From NCBI GenBank assembly GCA_003167495.1, contig PMSX01000282.1, forward strand, positions 1-57,485: DNA of 57,485 nucleotides, given 5' to 3'. The stretch is from Bryobacterales bacterium (lineage in GTDB: Bacteria; Acidobacteriota; Terriglobia; Bryobacterales; Bryobacteraceae). A program made the position numbers and the translations under genes. Position 1 is the first letter of the stretch, and the number at the start of each line of letters is the position of its first letter. The notes below the pieces were generated by a model. The model was not told the DNA's origin and made no database searches. It saw nothing but the letters and a program-made list of their open reading frames with translations. Positions 9,334 to 16,972 of the stretch are shown here, in pieces.

Positions 9334-10284
9334 CTACTTCCCGATGAACTCGCGTATGTAACGGTTCACCTCATCAGGCTTCTCGTGGATCACCCAATGC
9401 GTGCCCTCCGGAATTCTCTTGATGGTGAGTCTCGGCACAAACCGGTCCAGCCCATCCAGATTCGCCGTCAGCAGCGCCGTATCTTTCTCGCCCCAAATCA
9501 CCAGCGTCGGCACACTGACTGTCAGCTTAGCCGCATCGACGCTGAAATTTCCGGTCGATTCTGTCCCAGGCTGCGGCGGCCCAAGCCGCGCCGCGCGATA
9601 GTAGTTCAATCCGCCGGTCAGCGCCCCCGTTTGCGACCACGCTTCGATATACGCCTTCTTGTCATCCTCATTAAAAACGCCGCTCTTCAGCCCGGACCCG
9701 AGCACCGCGTCTACCAGTACGGCATAATGATTGGCTGACAGAACACTCTCCGCCTGCGGACCGCGGAACAGCAGCATATACCCGCTTGCCTTCTGTTGCG
9801 CCGGATCATCGCGCAGCAGCCGCGCAAAAACGCCTGGATGAGGCGCGTTCACAATCACCAGCTTTTCAATGCATTCCGGATGCGCAATCGCCAGCGCCCA
9901 AGCCACTGCCCCGCCCCAATCGTGCGCCACCAGCGTGAATTTCTTATGCCCCAAATGCCGCGCCAGCGCCCGCACGTCTTCAATCAAATACTTCGTCTGA
10001 TAGCTATCCACGTCGCCCGGCTTGTCCGAAAGATTGTACCCGCGCATGTCCGGCGCCACCGCCAGATGATCCGTGCCGAACTCCGCCAGCTGATTTCTCC
10101 ACTCATACCAGAATTCCGGAAAACCATGCAGAAAAATCATAAGGTCCCCTTTCCCGACGCTCACATAATGCAGCTTCACGCCATTCACGACGGCATAGTG
10201 GTCTTTAAACTTCGCCGGTTTCTTCGCTCCCGCCGTCAATGTCCCCGCGGCGAGTACACAAACCATGACTGCACGATAATTCAT
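9334..10284 (-). CDS. Exported alpha/beta hydrolase, epoxide-hydrolase type
   Basis: A 316-residue alpha/beta hydrolase. Residues 1-20 look like a signal peptide ending in Ala/Gly residues. The oxyanion motif HGFPEFWYEW is the one found in soluble epoxide hydrolases and haloalkane dehalogenases, and the nucleophile elbow reads VAHDWGGAVAW, which places an Asp as nucleophile rather than Ser. The acid residue is probably in WGEKDTAL and the base is the His of EGTHWVIHEKP. The Asp nucleophile and HGFPE favour epoxide hydrolase; dehalogenase is the alternative. It lies alone, convergent with trpS. Confidence 0.85.
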   Translation of the reverse strand: MNYRAVMVCVLAAGTLTAGAKKPAKFKDHYAVVNGVKLHYVSVGKGDLMIFLHGFPEFWYEWRNQLAEFGTDHLAVAPDMRGYNLSDKPGDVDSYQTKYLIEDVRALARHLGHKKFTLVAHDWGGAVAWALAIAHPECIEKLVIVNAPHPGVFARLLRDDPAQQKASGYMLLFRGPQAESVLSANHYAVLVDAVLGSGLKSGVFNEDDKKAYIEAWSQTGALTGGLNYYRAARLGPPQPGTESTGNFSVDAAKLTVSVPTLVIWGEKDTALLTANLDGLDRFVPRLTIKRIPEGTHWVIHEKPDEVNRYIREFIGK

Positions 10285-10377
10285 GCTGGCAAGGTTAACA
10301 TTGCCTCTCAGTCTCTCCGCGCAAATTTGGTTTAAGTATTAGACGGAATCACTCTTTACTCGCTGGATCACCGACTT

Positions 10378-10722
10378 TTGTCGCCCGTCTTCATGTTCGT
10401 CGGCAACACCGCCTGGAAGAATATCCTGAAAGGCCCATTCAAGATCAGTTCCGACCCCTTTTTTTCGCGCCGCAATCGTCTCTATCAGTGCATTGACACC
10501 CGTCAGCGGCAGATACTGATGAGTGACGCCCTCCCAGATGAAGATGGCCGGCTCGTCCGGATCAAGCCCACTACCGGCGAGGTCCGCATTGAGGCGTTCG
10601 GCAGCGACGGAATGAGCCGCGATGACTTTGCTAATTATTTTCGATTAACGGGGGTAAAAGTGTTAAGGCGCAGATTTGCCAAAGCCGTATTTTGCGAAGA
10701 TAGCTTGCGCGGTTGGGCCTAA
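10378..10722 (+). other. Weak open frame in the 378-bp gap before modA
   Basis: The gap 10285-10662 has no clear gene. A plus-strand frame is open from 10336, just after a TAA, to 10722 and overlaps the antisense 3' end of modA by 60 bp. Its first usable start is TTG at 10378. The middle (SDALPDEDGRLVRIKPTTGEVRIEAF) has a plausible protein composition, but no domain is recognisable and no ribosome binding site precedes the start. It may be the remnant of a gene or chance. The function is unknown. Confidence 0.2.
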
Positions 10723-11406
10723 TAAAAACTGCAAAAACAAAGACGCATCTTTTTGTTTGGAGCTAGCGGAAACGATTCCAGCTTTCTGAATGATGGGCTG
10801 ATGCCAGTCGGCGGGGATGAGTTGAGGTTTGCGGTCGTTAACTAAACCGTCGGATGTCAGAACGGCGTCGGCGTTGCCGCTATCGAATAGTTGAAGGGTC
10901 TGCCGGACGTTTTCGCCATAGACGATTTTGGGCTGGACCTTATCCCACAAATGCTCGTGCTCTAAGGCTTGTTGGGCGGCGGCACCATAAGGAGCGAGTT
11001 TGGGGTTCGCCAGCGCTACGAAACGAATCCAATCCTGAGTTAAATCATTGATCTCGTGACGTTTACCGTCGCGCCAGAGAATGGCGAGGCGGCCAGTGGC
11101 GTAAACCGCCGCACTCGTTTCAACTTTACCGGACGAGACGAGGCGATCAACAAATTGAGCGTTGGCTGATAAGAAAACATCGTAAGGCGCGCCATTTTCG
11201 ATTTGCTGAGCGAGAATGGAGGAGGCCTCCGATACGAAACTAACCCGAATGGTTGGGTTTGTTTTTTCAAAGACTTGGGTAAGTTCTGGGGTGATTTTGG
11301 ACAGGTCCGCAGCGGCAGCGACCGTCAGAGTATTCTGAGCTACTGAAATAGAAGTAGCGAGAAAAAACAAAGTTAGCAGGAGAGAACTTGACAATCTAGG
11401 ACTCAT
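10663..11406 (-). CDS. modA: Molybdate ABC transporter substrate-binding protein
   Basis: A periplasmic solute-binding protein of the ModA type, 247 residues from the ATG at 11406; an in-frame TTG two codons upstream is also possible but weaker. The N-terminus (SSSLLLTLFFLATSISVAQ) is a signal peptide. LTVAAAADLSKITPELTQVFE is the hallmark ModA start of the mature protein and SFVSEASSILAQQIENGAP the next ligand-loop. The permease and ATPase genes (modB, modC) are not in the window, so it is an orphan here. Its start codon lies inside the HAIR-like site and dnaK promoter on the other strand, so binding of HspR there could also affect modA. Confidence 0.9.
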   Translation of the reverse strand: MSPRLSSSLLLTLFFLATSISVAQNTLTVAAAADLSKITPELTQVFEKTNPTIRVSFVSEASSILAQQIENGAPYDVFLSANAQFVDRLVSSGKVETSAAVYATGRLAILWRDGKRHEINDLTQDWIRFVALANPKLAPYGAAAQQALEHEHLWDKVQPKIVYGENVRQTLQLFDSGNADAVLTSDGLVNDRKPQLIPADWHQPIIQKAGIVSASSKQKDASLFLQFLLGPTAQAIFAKYGFGKSAP

Positions 11407-11407
11407 A
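11387..11407 (+). promoter_or_regulatory. HAIR-like operator for HspR
   Basis: The known HAIR site bound by HspR is CTTGAGT-N7-ACTCAAG. Here CTTGACA (11387-11393), a 7-nt spacer (11394-11400) and ACTCATA (11401-11407) match five of seven positions in each half with exactly the right spacing. It covers the -35 box of the dnaK promoter and sits about 75 bp upstream of dnaK; hspR is the third gene of the same cluster. Repression of dnaK by HspR is therefore the natural reading. No CIRCE element was found. Confidence 0.7.
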
Positions 11408-11416
11408 TTCAATAAT
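11388..11416 (+). promoter_or_regulatory. Sigma-70-type promoter of dnaK
   Basis: TTGACA at 11388-11393 is a perfect -35 box. After 17 nt comes AATAAT (11411-11416), five of six matches to the -10 consensus. Transcription would start near 11423, leaving a leader of about 58 nt before the dnaK ATG. A GGAGG at 11461-11465 is the likely ribosome binding site, although its spacing to the ATG is long. Confidence 0.7.
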
Positions 11417-11480
11417 GAAGTCGTGCTAAGAGCAGCCGGCAGCGAGTTTCGCCAGTCGGCGGAGGCAGAGATAATATAAC

Positions 11481-13403
11481 ATGAGTAAGATTATCGGAAT
11501 TGATCTCGGAACCACAAATTCGGTGGTTGCTGTTATGGAGGGCGGCCAGCCGGCTGTCATCCCGAACCAGGAAGGCGGCCGCACAACGCCGTCGGTGGTC
11601 GGCTTCACCAAGAACGGTGAACGTTTGGTGGGAAACGTAGCCAAGCGTCAGGCTGTGACTAACCCGGAAAACACGGTTTACTCGATTAAACGCTTCATGG
11701 GCCGCCGCTTCAACGAAGTGAGCGAAGAAATGAAGCTGGTTCCCTACAAAAGCGTGTCGGGAGAAAATGGCGACGCGCGCGTAGAGATCCAAGGCAAGAA
11801 ATATTCACCGCCGGAGATCTCGGCGATGATTCTGACCAAGCTGAAGGAAGCCGCCGAAGCCTATTTGGGCGAGAAGGTCACGAAAGCGGTGATTACCGTT
11901 CCGGCGTACTTCAACGACGCGCAACGGCAGGCGACGAAAGACGCCGGACAGATTGCCGGACTCGAAGTGATGCGTATCATCAACGAGCCGACGGCGGCGG
12001 CGCTGGCATATGGTCTCGACAAGAAGAAGGACGAGACGATTGCGGTGTACGACTTCGGCGGCGGCACGTTCGACATTTCGATTCTGGAAGTGGGCGACGG
12101 CGTGGTAGAAGTTAAATCGACCAATGGGGATACGCACTTGGGCGGTGACAACATCGACCAGCGCATTATCGATTGGCTGATACAGGAATTCAAGAAAGAG
12201 ATCGGCGTAGACGTTTCAAAAGACCAGATGGCGCTGCAACGCCTGAAGGAAGCAGCAGAGAAGGCAAAGATCGAATTGTCGACGCTGCTTGAGACCGAAA
12301 TCAATCTGCCGTTCTTGACGGCGGACGCCACTGGTCCGAAGCACTTGAATATCAAGCTGACAAGGGCGCGCTTTGAACAGATGGTAGATGATATTCTGCA
12401 GCGCTCGGTTGGGCCATGCAAACAGGCTTTGCAGGACGCCGGCATCACGCCAAAGGATATCGACGAGGTAGTGCTCGTCGGTGGTTCAACGCGTATTCCG
12501 AAGGTGCAGCAGATTGTGCGCGATTTGTTCGGCAAAGATCCGAACAAGAGCGTGAATCCGGATGAGGTTGTGGCCATCGGCGCGGCAGTTCAGGGCGGCG
12601 TGTTGGGCGGCGAAGTGAAAGATGTGTTGCTGCTTGACGTGACCCCGCTGTCGCTCGGTATTGAAACGCTAGGCGGCGTTTTCACCAAGTTGATTGACCG
12701 CAACACGACGATTCCGACACGCAAGAGCGAGGTATTCTCAACGGCGGCGGATAGCCAGACGTCGGTAGAGATCAAGGTCTACCAGGGCGAGCGCGCCATG
12801 GCCAGAGATAACCGGCTGCTAGGCGTATTTCAACTGGTGGGTATTCCTCCAGCGCCGCGCGGCATTCCGCAAGTTGAGGTGACGTTCGATATTGACGCGA
12901 ACGGCATTCTGAACGTGACGGCAAAGGACCGAGCGACCAACAACGAGCAGAAGATCACGATTACGTCTTCGTCGGGTTTGAGCAAGGACGAAGTGGAGAA
13001 GATGGCGCGCGACGCCGAATCTCACTCGGCCGACGACCGGAAGAAGCGCGACGAGATCGAAGCGCGTAATCGAGCGGACGCCATGACGTACAACGTGGAG
13101 AAGATGCTGAAGGAGCATCGCGAGAAGATCTCCGACACTGATGCCAAGCAAGTGGAAGCCGCATTGGAAGAGGTCAAGAAAGCGATGGCCGAAGGCGGAC
13201 TCGACAAGATTACGTCGGCGACGGACAAACTCACCACGGCCAGCCACAAGCTGGCGGAAGCGATGTACAAAGCGGGCTCACCGCAGAATGGCGCGGCGGG
13301 CGCGGGAGCAGGGGCTCCAGGCGCGGGTACGGCCCCTGAAGCGGAGAAACCCAAAGATAATGTAGTCGACGCCGAGTTTGTGGACGTTGAAGACAAGAAG
13401 TAA
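11481..13403 (+). CDS. dnaK: Hsp70 chaperone DnaK
   Basis: A 640-residue Hsp70 with the canonical N-terminal [14 protein letters not shown], the ATPase phosphate loops (YDFGGGTFD and GGSTRIP), the linker and substrate-binding domain ([14 protein letters not shown]), and a C-terminal tail ending in an acidic EFVDVEDKK, typical for bacterial DnaK. An Ala/Gly/Pro-rich stretch before the tail is a common flexible region. It folds and refolds cytosolic proteins in cycles with DnaJ and GrpE. dnaJ and hspR follow on the same strand; grpE is not in the cluster, unlike the dnaK-grpE-dnaJ-hspR order known in Actinobacteria. A HAIR-like site over its promoter indicates HspR control. Confidence 0.98.
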   Translation: MSKIIGIDLGTTNSVVAVMEGGQPAVIPNQEGGRTTPSVVGFTKNGERLVGNVAKRQAVTNPENTVYSIKRFMGRRFNEVSEEMKLVPYKSVSGENGDARVEIQGKKYSPPEISAMILTKLKEAAEAYLGEKVTKAVITVPAYFNDAQRQATKDAGQIAGLEVMRIINEPTAAALAYGLDKKKDETIAVYDFGGGTFDISILEVGDGVVEVKSTNGDTHLGGDNIDQRIIDWLIQEFKKEIGVDVSKDQMALQRLKEAAEKAKIELSTLLETEINLPFLTADATGPKHLNIKLTRARFEQMVDDILQRSVGPCKQALQDAGITPKDIDEVVLVGGSTRIPKVQQIVRDLFGKDPNKSVNPDEVVAIGAAVQGGVLGGEVKDVLLLDVTPLSLGIETLGGVFTKLIDRNTTIPTRKSEVFSTAADSQTSVEIKVYQGERAMARDNRLLGVFQLVGIPPAPRGIPQVEVTFDIDANGILNVTAKDRATNNEQKITITSSSGLSKDEVEKMARDAESHSADDRKKRDEIEARNRADAMTYNVEKMLKEHREKISDTDAKQVEAALEEVKKAMAEGGLDKITSATDKLTTASHKLAEAMYKAGSPQNGAAGAGAGAPGAGTAPEAEKPKDNVVDAEFVDVEDKK

Positions 13404-13429
13404 GTAAGAGTAGGGTTGTAGCTTAAAAC

Positions 13430-13456
13430 GGCGGCGGCTTAGAAAAGGTCGCCGCC
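13430..13456 (+). other. Hairpin between dnaK and dnaJ
   Basis: GGCGGCG (13430-13436) and CGCCGCC (13450-13456) form a perfect 7-bp GC stem with a 13-nt loop, 26 nt after the dnaK stop. There is no U-run, so it is more likely an mRNA processing or stabilising structure than a strong terminator. It could lower dnaJ-hspR expression relative to dnaK. Confidence 0.45.
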
Positions 13457-13518
13457 AAAGCTGTTAACTGTACGCATTCGGGAGGGGTGCGCACGCATAG
13501 GCCCGGTGGAACAAATCA

Positions 13519-14727
13519 ATGCCTTCAGCATCAAAAAAGGATTATTACGAAACTCTTGGCGTAGGCCGTGCTGCGGATGCGGACGAGATACGCAAGGCGT
13601 ACCGCAAGCTGGCGCGCAAGTTTCACCCCGATCTGAATCCCGGCGACAAGGCTGCTGAAGAACGCTTTAAGAAGGTTCAGGAGGCATACGACATCCTGAG
13701 CGATGAGAACAAGAAGAAAGTATACGACCAGTTCGGTTTCTATTCGGACAATATTCCGCCGAACGGGGGGAATCCGGGCGCGGGGCCGACAACGGGGCCA
13801 AATTTCGAAGGCTTCGACTTTGCGGAGTTTCTGCGACAGCAGCAACAACAACAGCAGGGGCCAACGCCGGGCTTCGAAGAAGAGCGCGGTGGCGGCGGTA
13901 GCGGCGGTTTCCGAGACATCTTCAGCCAGTTCTTTGGGCGGGGTGGTGGAGGGCGTCAGGCCGTTCAGCCTGAGCGGGGCGCCGATCTGGAATATGGATT
14001 GAATGTCGATTTCTGGCAATCGATCAGGGGCACGCAAGTCAAGCTGAACATTTCGCGGCAAGAGACATGCGAGGCGTGCCACGGCAGCGGATCGGCGGGA
14101 AACAGTGTAGCCGTCTGTCCGGAATGCGACGGCAGTGGAACCGTGACACAGATGGCCGGGGCGATGAAATTCAACCTGACGTGCAACCGCTGCGGCGGAA
14201 GCGGGCGGCTGAAGAACGCGTGTCCGAATTGCCGCGGCGAGGGACGAATCAGCCGGCCCGATTCGGTGGAAGTGCGAATTCCGCAAGGCGTGGCTTCCGG
14301 CTCGCGGCTGCGCGTGGCGGGCAAAGGAAATGCCGGAACAGCCGGCGGCCCGGCGGGCGACTTGTATATCACGATCCGGGTGGAAGAACACCCCTTCTTT
14401 AAGCGCGATGGCGACAACATCGTCATTCAGATTCCGCTGACGGTGAGCGAGGCGGGATTAGGGGCAAAGATTGAGGTACCGACGATTGACGGCCGCGCGC
14501 TGCTGAAGATTCCGCAAGGTACGCAAAGCGGACAAAAGTTCAGACTGCGCGAAAAGGGCGTGTTCAACGGGCGGAAGAATACGCGCGGCGATGAGATTGT
14601 GGAAGTTCTTCTGAAGGCTCCGGATGTGCATGATGAGCGCACGCGCGAACTATTGCGTGAGTTGGCGCAGATTCAGACCGAGGATGTGCGATCGGGCATT
14701 TGGAGCAAGGTGCAACCAGCGGCTTAG
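13519..14727 (+). CDS. dnaJ: DnaJ co-chaperone (Hsp40)
   Basis: A 402-residue type I Hsp40. The J domain occupies residues 1-75 with the HPD tripeptide in KFHPDLNP. A Gly-rich region follows and contains seven consecutive Gln residues (codons near 13838-13858). The zinc-binding domain has all four repeats: [24 protein letters not shown] and CPNCRGEG. The C-terminal substrate-binding domains contain the usual [19 protein letters not shown] segment. It delivers clients to DnaK and stimulates its ATPase. It lies 115 bp after dnaK and 19 bp before hspR, which fits a single heat-shock operon. Confidence 0.96.
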   Translation: MPSASKKDYYETLGVGRAADADEIRKAYRKLARKFHPDLNPGDKAAEERFKKVQEAYDILSDENKKKVYDQFGFYSDNIPPNGGNPGAGPTTGPNFEGFDFAEFLRQQQQQQQGPTPGFEEERGGGGSGGFRDIFSQFFGRGGGGRQAVQPERGADLEYGLNVDFWQSIRGTQVKLNISRQETCEACHGSGSAGNSVAVCPECDGSGTVTQMAGAMKFNLTCNRCGGSGRLKNACPNCRGEGRISRPDSVEVRIPQGVASGSRLRVAGKGNAGTAGGPAGDLYITIRVEEHPFFKRDGDNIVIQIPLTVSEAGLGAKIEVPTIDGRALLKIPQGTQSGQKFRLREKGVFNGRKNTRGDEIVEVLLKAPDVHDERTRELLRELAQIQTEDVRSGIWSKVQPAA

Positions 14728-14746
14728 TGGCGAAGAGCGCAAAACC

Positions 14747-15178
14747 ATGACAAAGAGCAAGAGTAAAGCGGCCTACATGATATCGGCAGTAGCCGAACAG
14801 TATGAAATCCATCCGCAGACTCTGCGGCTGTACGAGAGGGAAGGTCTGTTGGCGCCTTCGCGCAGCGATGGCAACACGCGGCTTTACACAGACGACGATC
14901 TGGAACGTCTGGAAGTGATTTTGAAGCTGACGCGCGATCTGGGCGTGAATTTGGCCGGCGTGGAAATTATTCTCAACATGCGCGAAAAGATGGAAGCCAT
15001 GCAGCAGCAGATTGAGGGCTTCATTTCGAACTTGAATCAGGAGCTGTCAAAACGCGCAACCACTAAAGAGAAAGACGAAGAAAACAGCTTAATGCCGGTA
15101 ATTCAGATCAGCTCGCTTACGCGCGCCGAAGGTAAGAAGCCAGCCGCCGAAGCCAAACGAAGAAACTGGCGTGGTTAG
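14747..15178 (+). CDS. hspR: MerR-family heat-shock repressor HspR
   Basis: A 143-residue MerR-type regulator. I chose the ATG at 14747; the frame is open further upstream into dnaJ, but the conserved part begins only with AYMISAVAEQYEIHPQTL. The winged HTH is RLYEREGLLAPSRSDGNTRL, typical for HspR, followed by a dimerisation helix (VILKLTRDLGVNLAGVEIIL). HspR binds HAIR sites and uses DnaK as co-repressor, so it would close a feedback loop here: a HAIR-like site lies at 11387-11407 upstream of dnaK. The gene starts 19 bp after dnaJ, consistent with co-transcription. Confidence 0.92.
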   Translation: MTKSKSKAAYMISAVAEQYEIHPQTLRLYEREGLLAPSRSDGNTRLYTDDDLERLEVILKLTRDLGVNLAGVEIILNMREKMEAMQQQIEGFISNLNQELSKRATTKEKDEENSLMPVIQISSLTRAEGKKPAAEAKRRNWRG

Positions 15179-15206
15179 CCGCTAGCCTCATTCCACAATA
15201 AGATAG

Positions 15207-15794
15207 GTGAGCATTAACAGCATTTGTATCTATTGTGGGTCGAGTCCGGGCAAGCGCGAGGTTTTCGTAGAAGCGGCGAAAGCCCTGGGACGGGAACTGG
15301 CCAGGCGTAAGGTGGATATCGTTTATGGCGGCGGGCGGCGCGGACTCATGGGCGCGCTGGCCGATGCGGCGCTAGAAGCAGGCGGGCGCGTGGCCGGCGT
15401 TATTCCGCAGTCGCTAGTGGATGCGGAAATCGCGCACCGCGGTCTTTCGGAACTGCATATCGTGCACTCGATGCATGAACGCAAGGCGGAGATGACACGG
15501 CGCGCGGATGCGTTTCTCATTCTGCCGGGAGCGTGGGGAACGCTTGATGAGTTGTGCGAGGCGTTGACGTGGGCACAACTCGGAATACACCACAAGGCTT
15601 GTGGCCTGTGGAATGTGGATGGGTATTACGATCTGCTGCTACAGTTCTTGGGACACGCGGTGGATGAGAAGTTCTTGAAGGTGGAAGACAGGGAGTTGCT
15701 GCTGGTGAGTAGAAACTTGCAGGAATTGCTGGGGAAGATGGGGGAGTTTAAGCCGCGGCTGAAGGAGATGGCGGCGAAGTTGGAACGGGATTGA
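15207..15794 (+). CDS. LOG-family (TIGR00730) Rossmann-fold protein
   Basis: A 195-residue protein of the LOG/'lysine decarboxylase-like' family, whose characterised members are cytokinin riboside 5'-monophosphate phosphoribohydrolases. ICIYCGSSPGKR at the start, YGGGRRGLMGALADAAL and RKAEMTRRADAFLILPG are typical. The signature PGGxGTxxE reads PGAWGTLDE, so the second Gly is Ala; the Glu is kept. The start is GTG at 15207. It ends inside the antisense 3' end of the next gene (47-bp tail-to-tail overlap). Substrate is unknown; many bacterial members act on nucleoside monophosphates. Confidence 0.9.
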   Translation: MSINSICIYCGSSPGKREVFVEAAKALGRELARRKVDIVYGGGRRGLMGALADAALEAGGRVAGVIPQSLVDAEIAHRGLSELHIVHSMHERKAEMTRRADAFLILPGAWGTLDELCEALTWAQLGIHHKACGLWNVDGYYDLLLQFLGHAVDEKFLKVEDRELLLVSRNLQELLGKMGEFKPRLKEMAAKLERD

Positions 15795-16374
15795 CCTCCG
15801 GCGGAATGCCGCCCGTACCGGCTTGCAAGCCAAACATCCATTGATATTCGGAGATCTGCCGGACGTCGTTAGCGTATTCGCGCAGCGCCATCATGATGAA
15901 GGCAGCCTCCGCGAAAAGAAACATCCCGAGATAATAAAGCTGCAGAGCAGTGGAATGGGGCGCGGGGTTTTCCTGGCTCCAGTCACTCAGCACCTTGGCG
16001 CGGGGGAGTTTGGCGCCCGGATTAGCGGCAAGCACGGATGCGTCCAGAGTGTCGGAATACCCGACATAGCACCCAATGCTTCCGATAATCAGCAGCAGCG
16101 GGCAGAGATTGAAAAAAATCCGATAGGTCTTCGTGATGCTTCCGAGTGCGATGGTCCGCCGCACGTAAAACAGCCAAGCGAGTAGGAGAAAGCCGAGCAC
16201 ACCTGCCATGGTCGCCAGGGGCTTTCGCTGCGACTCATAGACCGGCAGAACGTTCATTGCCGTAAGCAGGGGCGCGAGCGCAGCCGTAACGATGGGCATA
16301 ACGCCCATGTAGCCTTTGAAGACGTTCGCGAAAATCTGAAGACGGTTCTGTTGAGATTCCTGAAAGGTCGGCAT
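15748..16374 (-). CDS. Hypothetical membrane protein
   Basis: A 208-residue protein with about four hydrophobic segments (roughly residues 22-42, 53-72, 84-106 and 144-165), a basic N-terminus and a Pro/Ser-rich C-terminal tail. No enzymatic motif or known domain is recognisable. Its 3' end overlaps the LOG-family gene by 47 bp in a convergent arrangement. I do not recognise the family. The hydrophobic segments and consistent composition make it a real gene. Confidence 0.7.
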   Translation of the reverse strand: MPTFQESQQNRLQIFANVFKGYMGVMPIVTAALAPLLTAMNVLPVYESQRKPLATMAGVLGFLLLAWLFYVRRTIALGSITKTYRIFFNLCPLLLIIGSIGCYVGYSDTLDASVLAANPGAKLPRAKVLSDWSQENPAPHSTALQLYYLGMFLFAEAAFIMMALREYANDVRQISEYQWMFGLQAGTGGIPPEVNPVPTSPPSPSAAA

Positions 16375-16421
16375 GGCTCAAGCAATCCGGTGAAGTATAT
16401 CATGGGGTCTAATAGAAGGCG

Positions 16422-16967
16422 ATGAACAAGATAACTTTCGCAACTTTGTTTTGTACCATGATCTGCTTGGGCGCCGATACAAACTCAAACTGGCAAAAAG
16501 TCCTGGCGGACCGCATTCCCGCGTATGGCCACAGGAACTGGATTGTAGTGGCCGATTCGGCTTATCCCGCTCAGGCGCAGGAAGGGATTGAGACGATTGT
16601 GGCCAATGCCGACCAGCTACAGGTGTTGGAGGCAGTGCTAGCAGCGCTGGGAGGATCGAAGCACGTCACGCCGATTATTCATACCGATCAGGAACTGAAC
16701 TATTTGGACGACACGCAGGCGCCGGGCGTGGAAGCTTACCGCGAACGGCTCGCAGCGCTATTCAAAGACAAGACTGTGGATTCGTTGCCACATGAACGGA
16801 TTATTGAAAAGCTGGATGAAGTAAGCAGGACGTTTCGGGTTCTGATTATCAAGACGAACATGACGGTACCGTATACGACGGTGTTCTTGCAGCTGGATTG
16901 CGCGTATTGGGGACCGGACGCGGAGAAGGGCTTGCGGGCGAAAATGGCGGCGGCCGGCGTGAGATGA
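16422..16967 (+). CDS. Exported RbsD/FucU-like protein
   Basis: A 181-residue protein whose first 18 residues (MNKITFATLFCTMICLGA) form a signal peptide. The mature part starts with a helix and GHRNWIVVADSAYP, which resembles the start of sugar mutarotases of the RbsD/FucU fold, where a conserved His and Asp follow in the same spacing. Later VLEAVLAALGG and a C-terminal TTVFLQLDCAYWG also fit that fold. Known members are cytoplasmic ribose pyranases and fucose mutarotases; an exported one would be unusual. The family call is tentative. It is convergent with the large permease gene, with 5 bp between. Confidence 0.45.
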   Translation: MNKITFATLFCTMICLGADTNSNWQKVLADRIPAYGHRNWIVVADSAYPAQAQEGIETIVANADQLQVLEAVLAALGGSKHVTPIIHTDQELNYLDDTQAPGVEAYRERLAALFKDKTVDSLPHERIIEKLDEVSRTFRVLIIKTNMTVPYTTVFLQLDCAYWGPDAEKGLRAKMAAAGVR

Positions 16968-16972
16968 GATAG

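Noticed and set aside
11413..11480. CIRCE element upstream of dnaK
   Set aside because: A GTGCTAA half is visible near 11424 but no TTAGCAC partner at 9-nt distance; the HAIR-like site is better supported.
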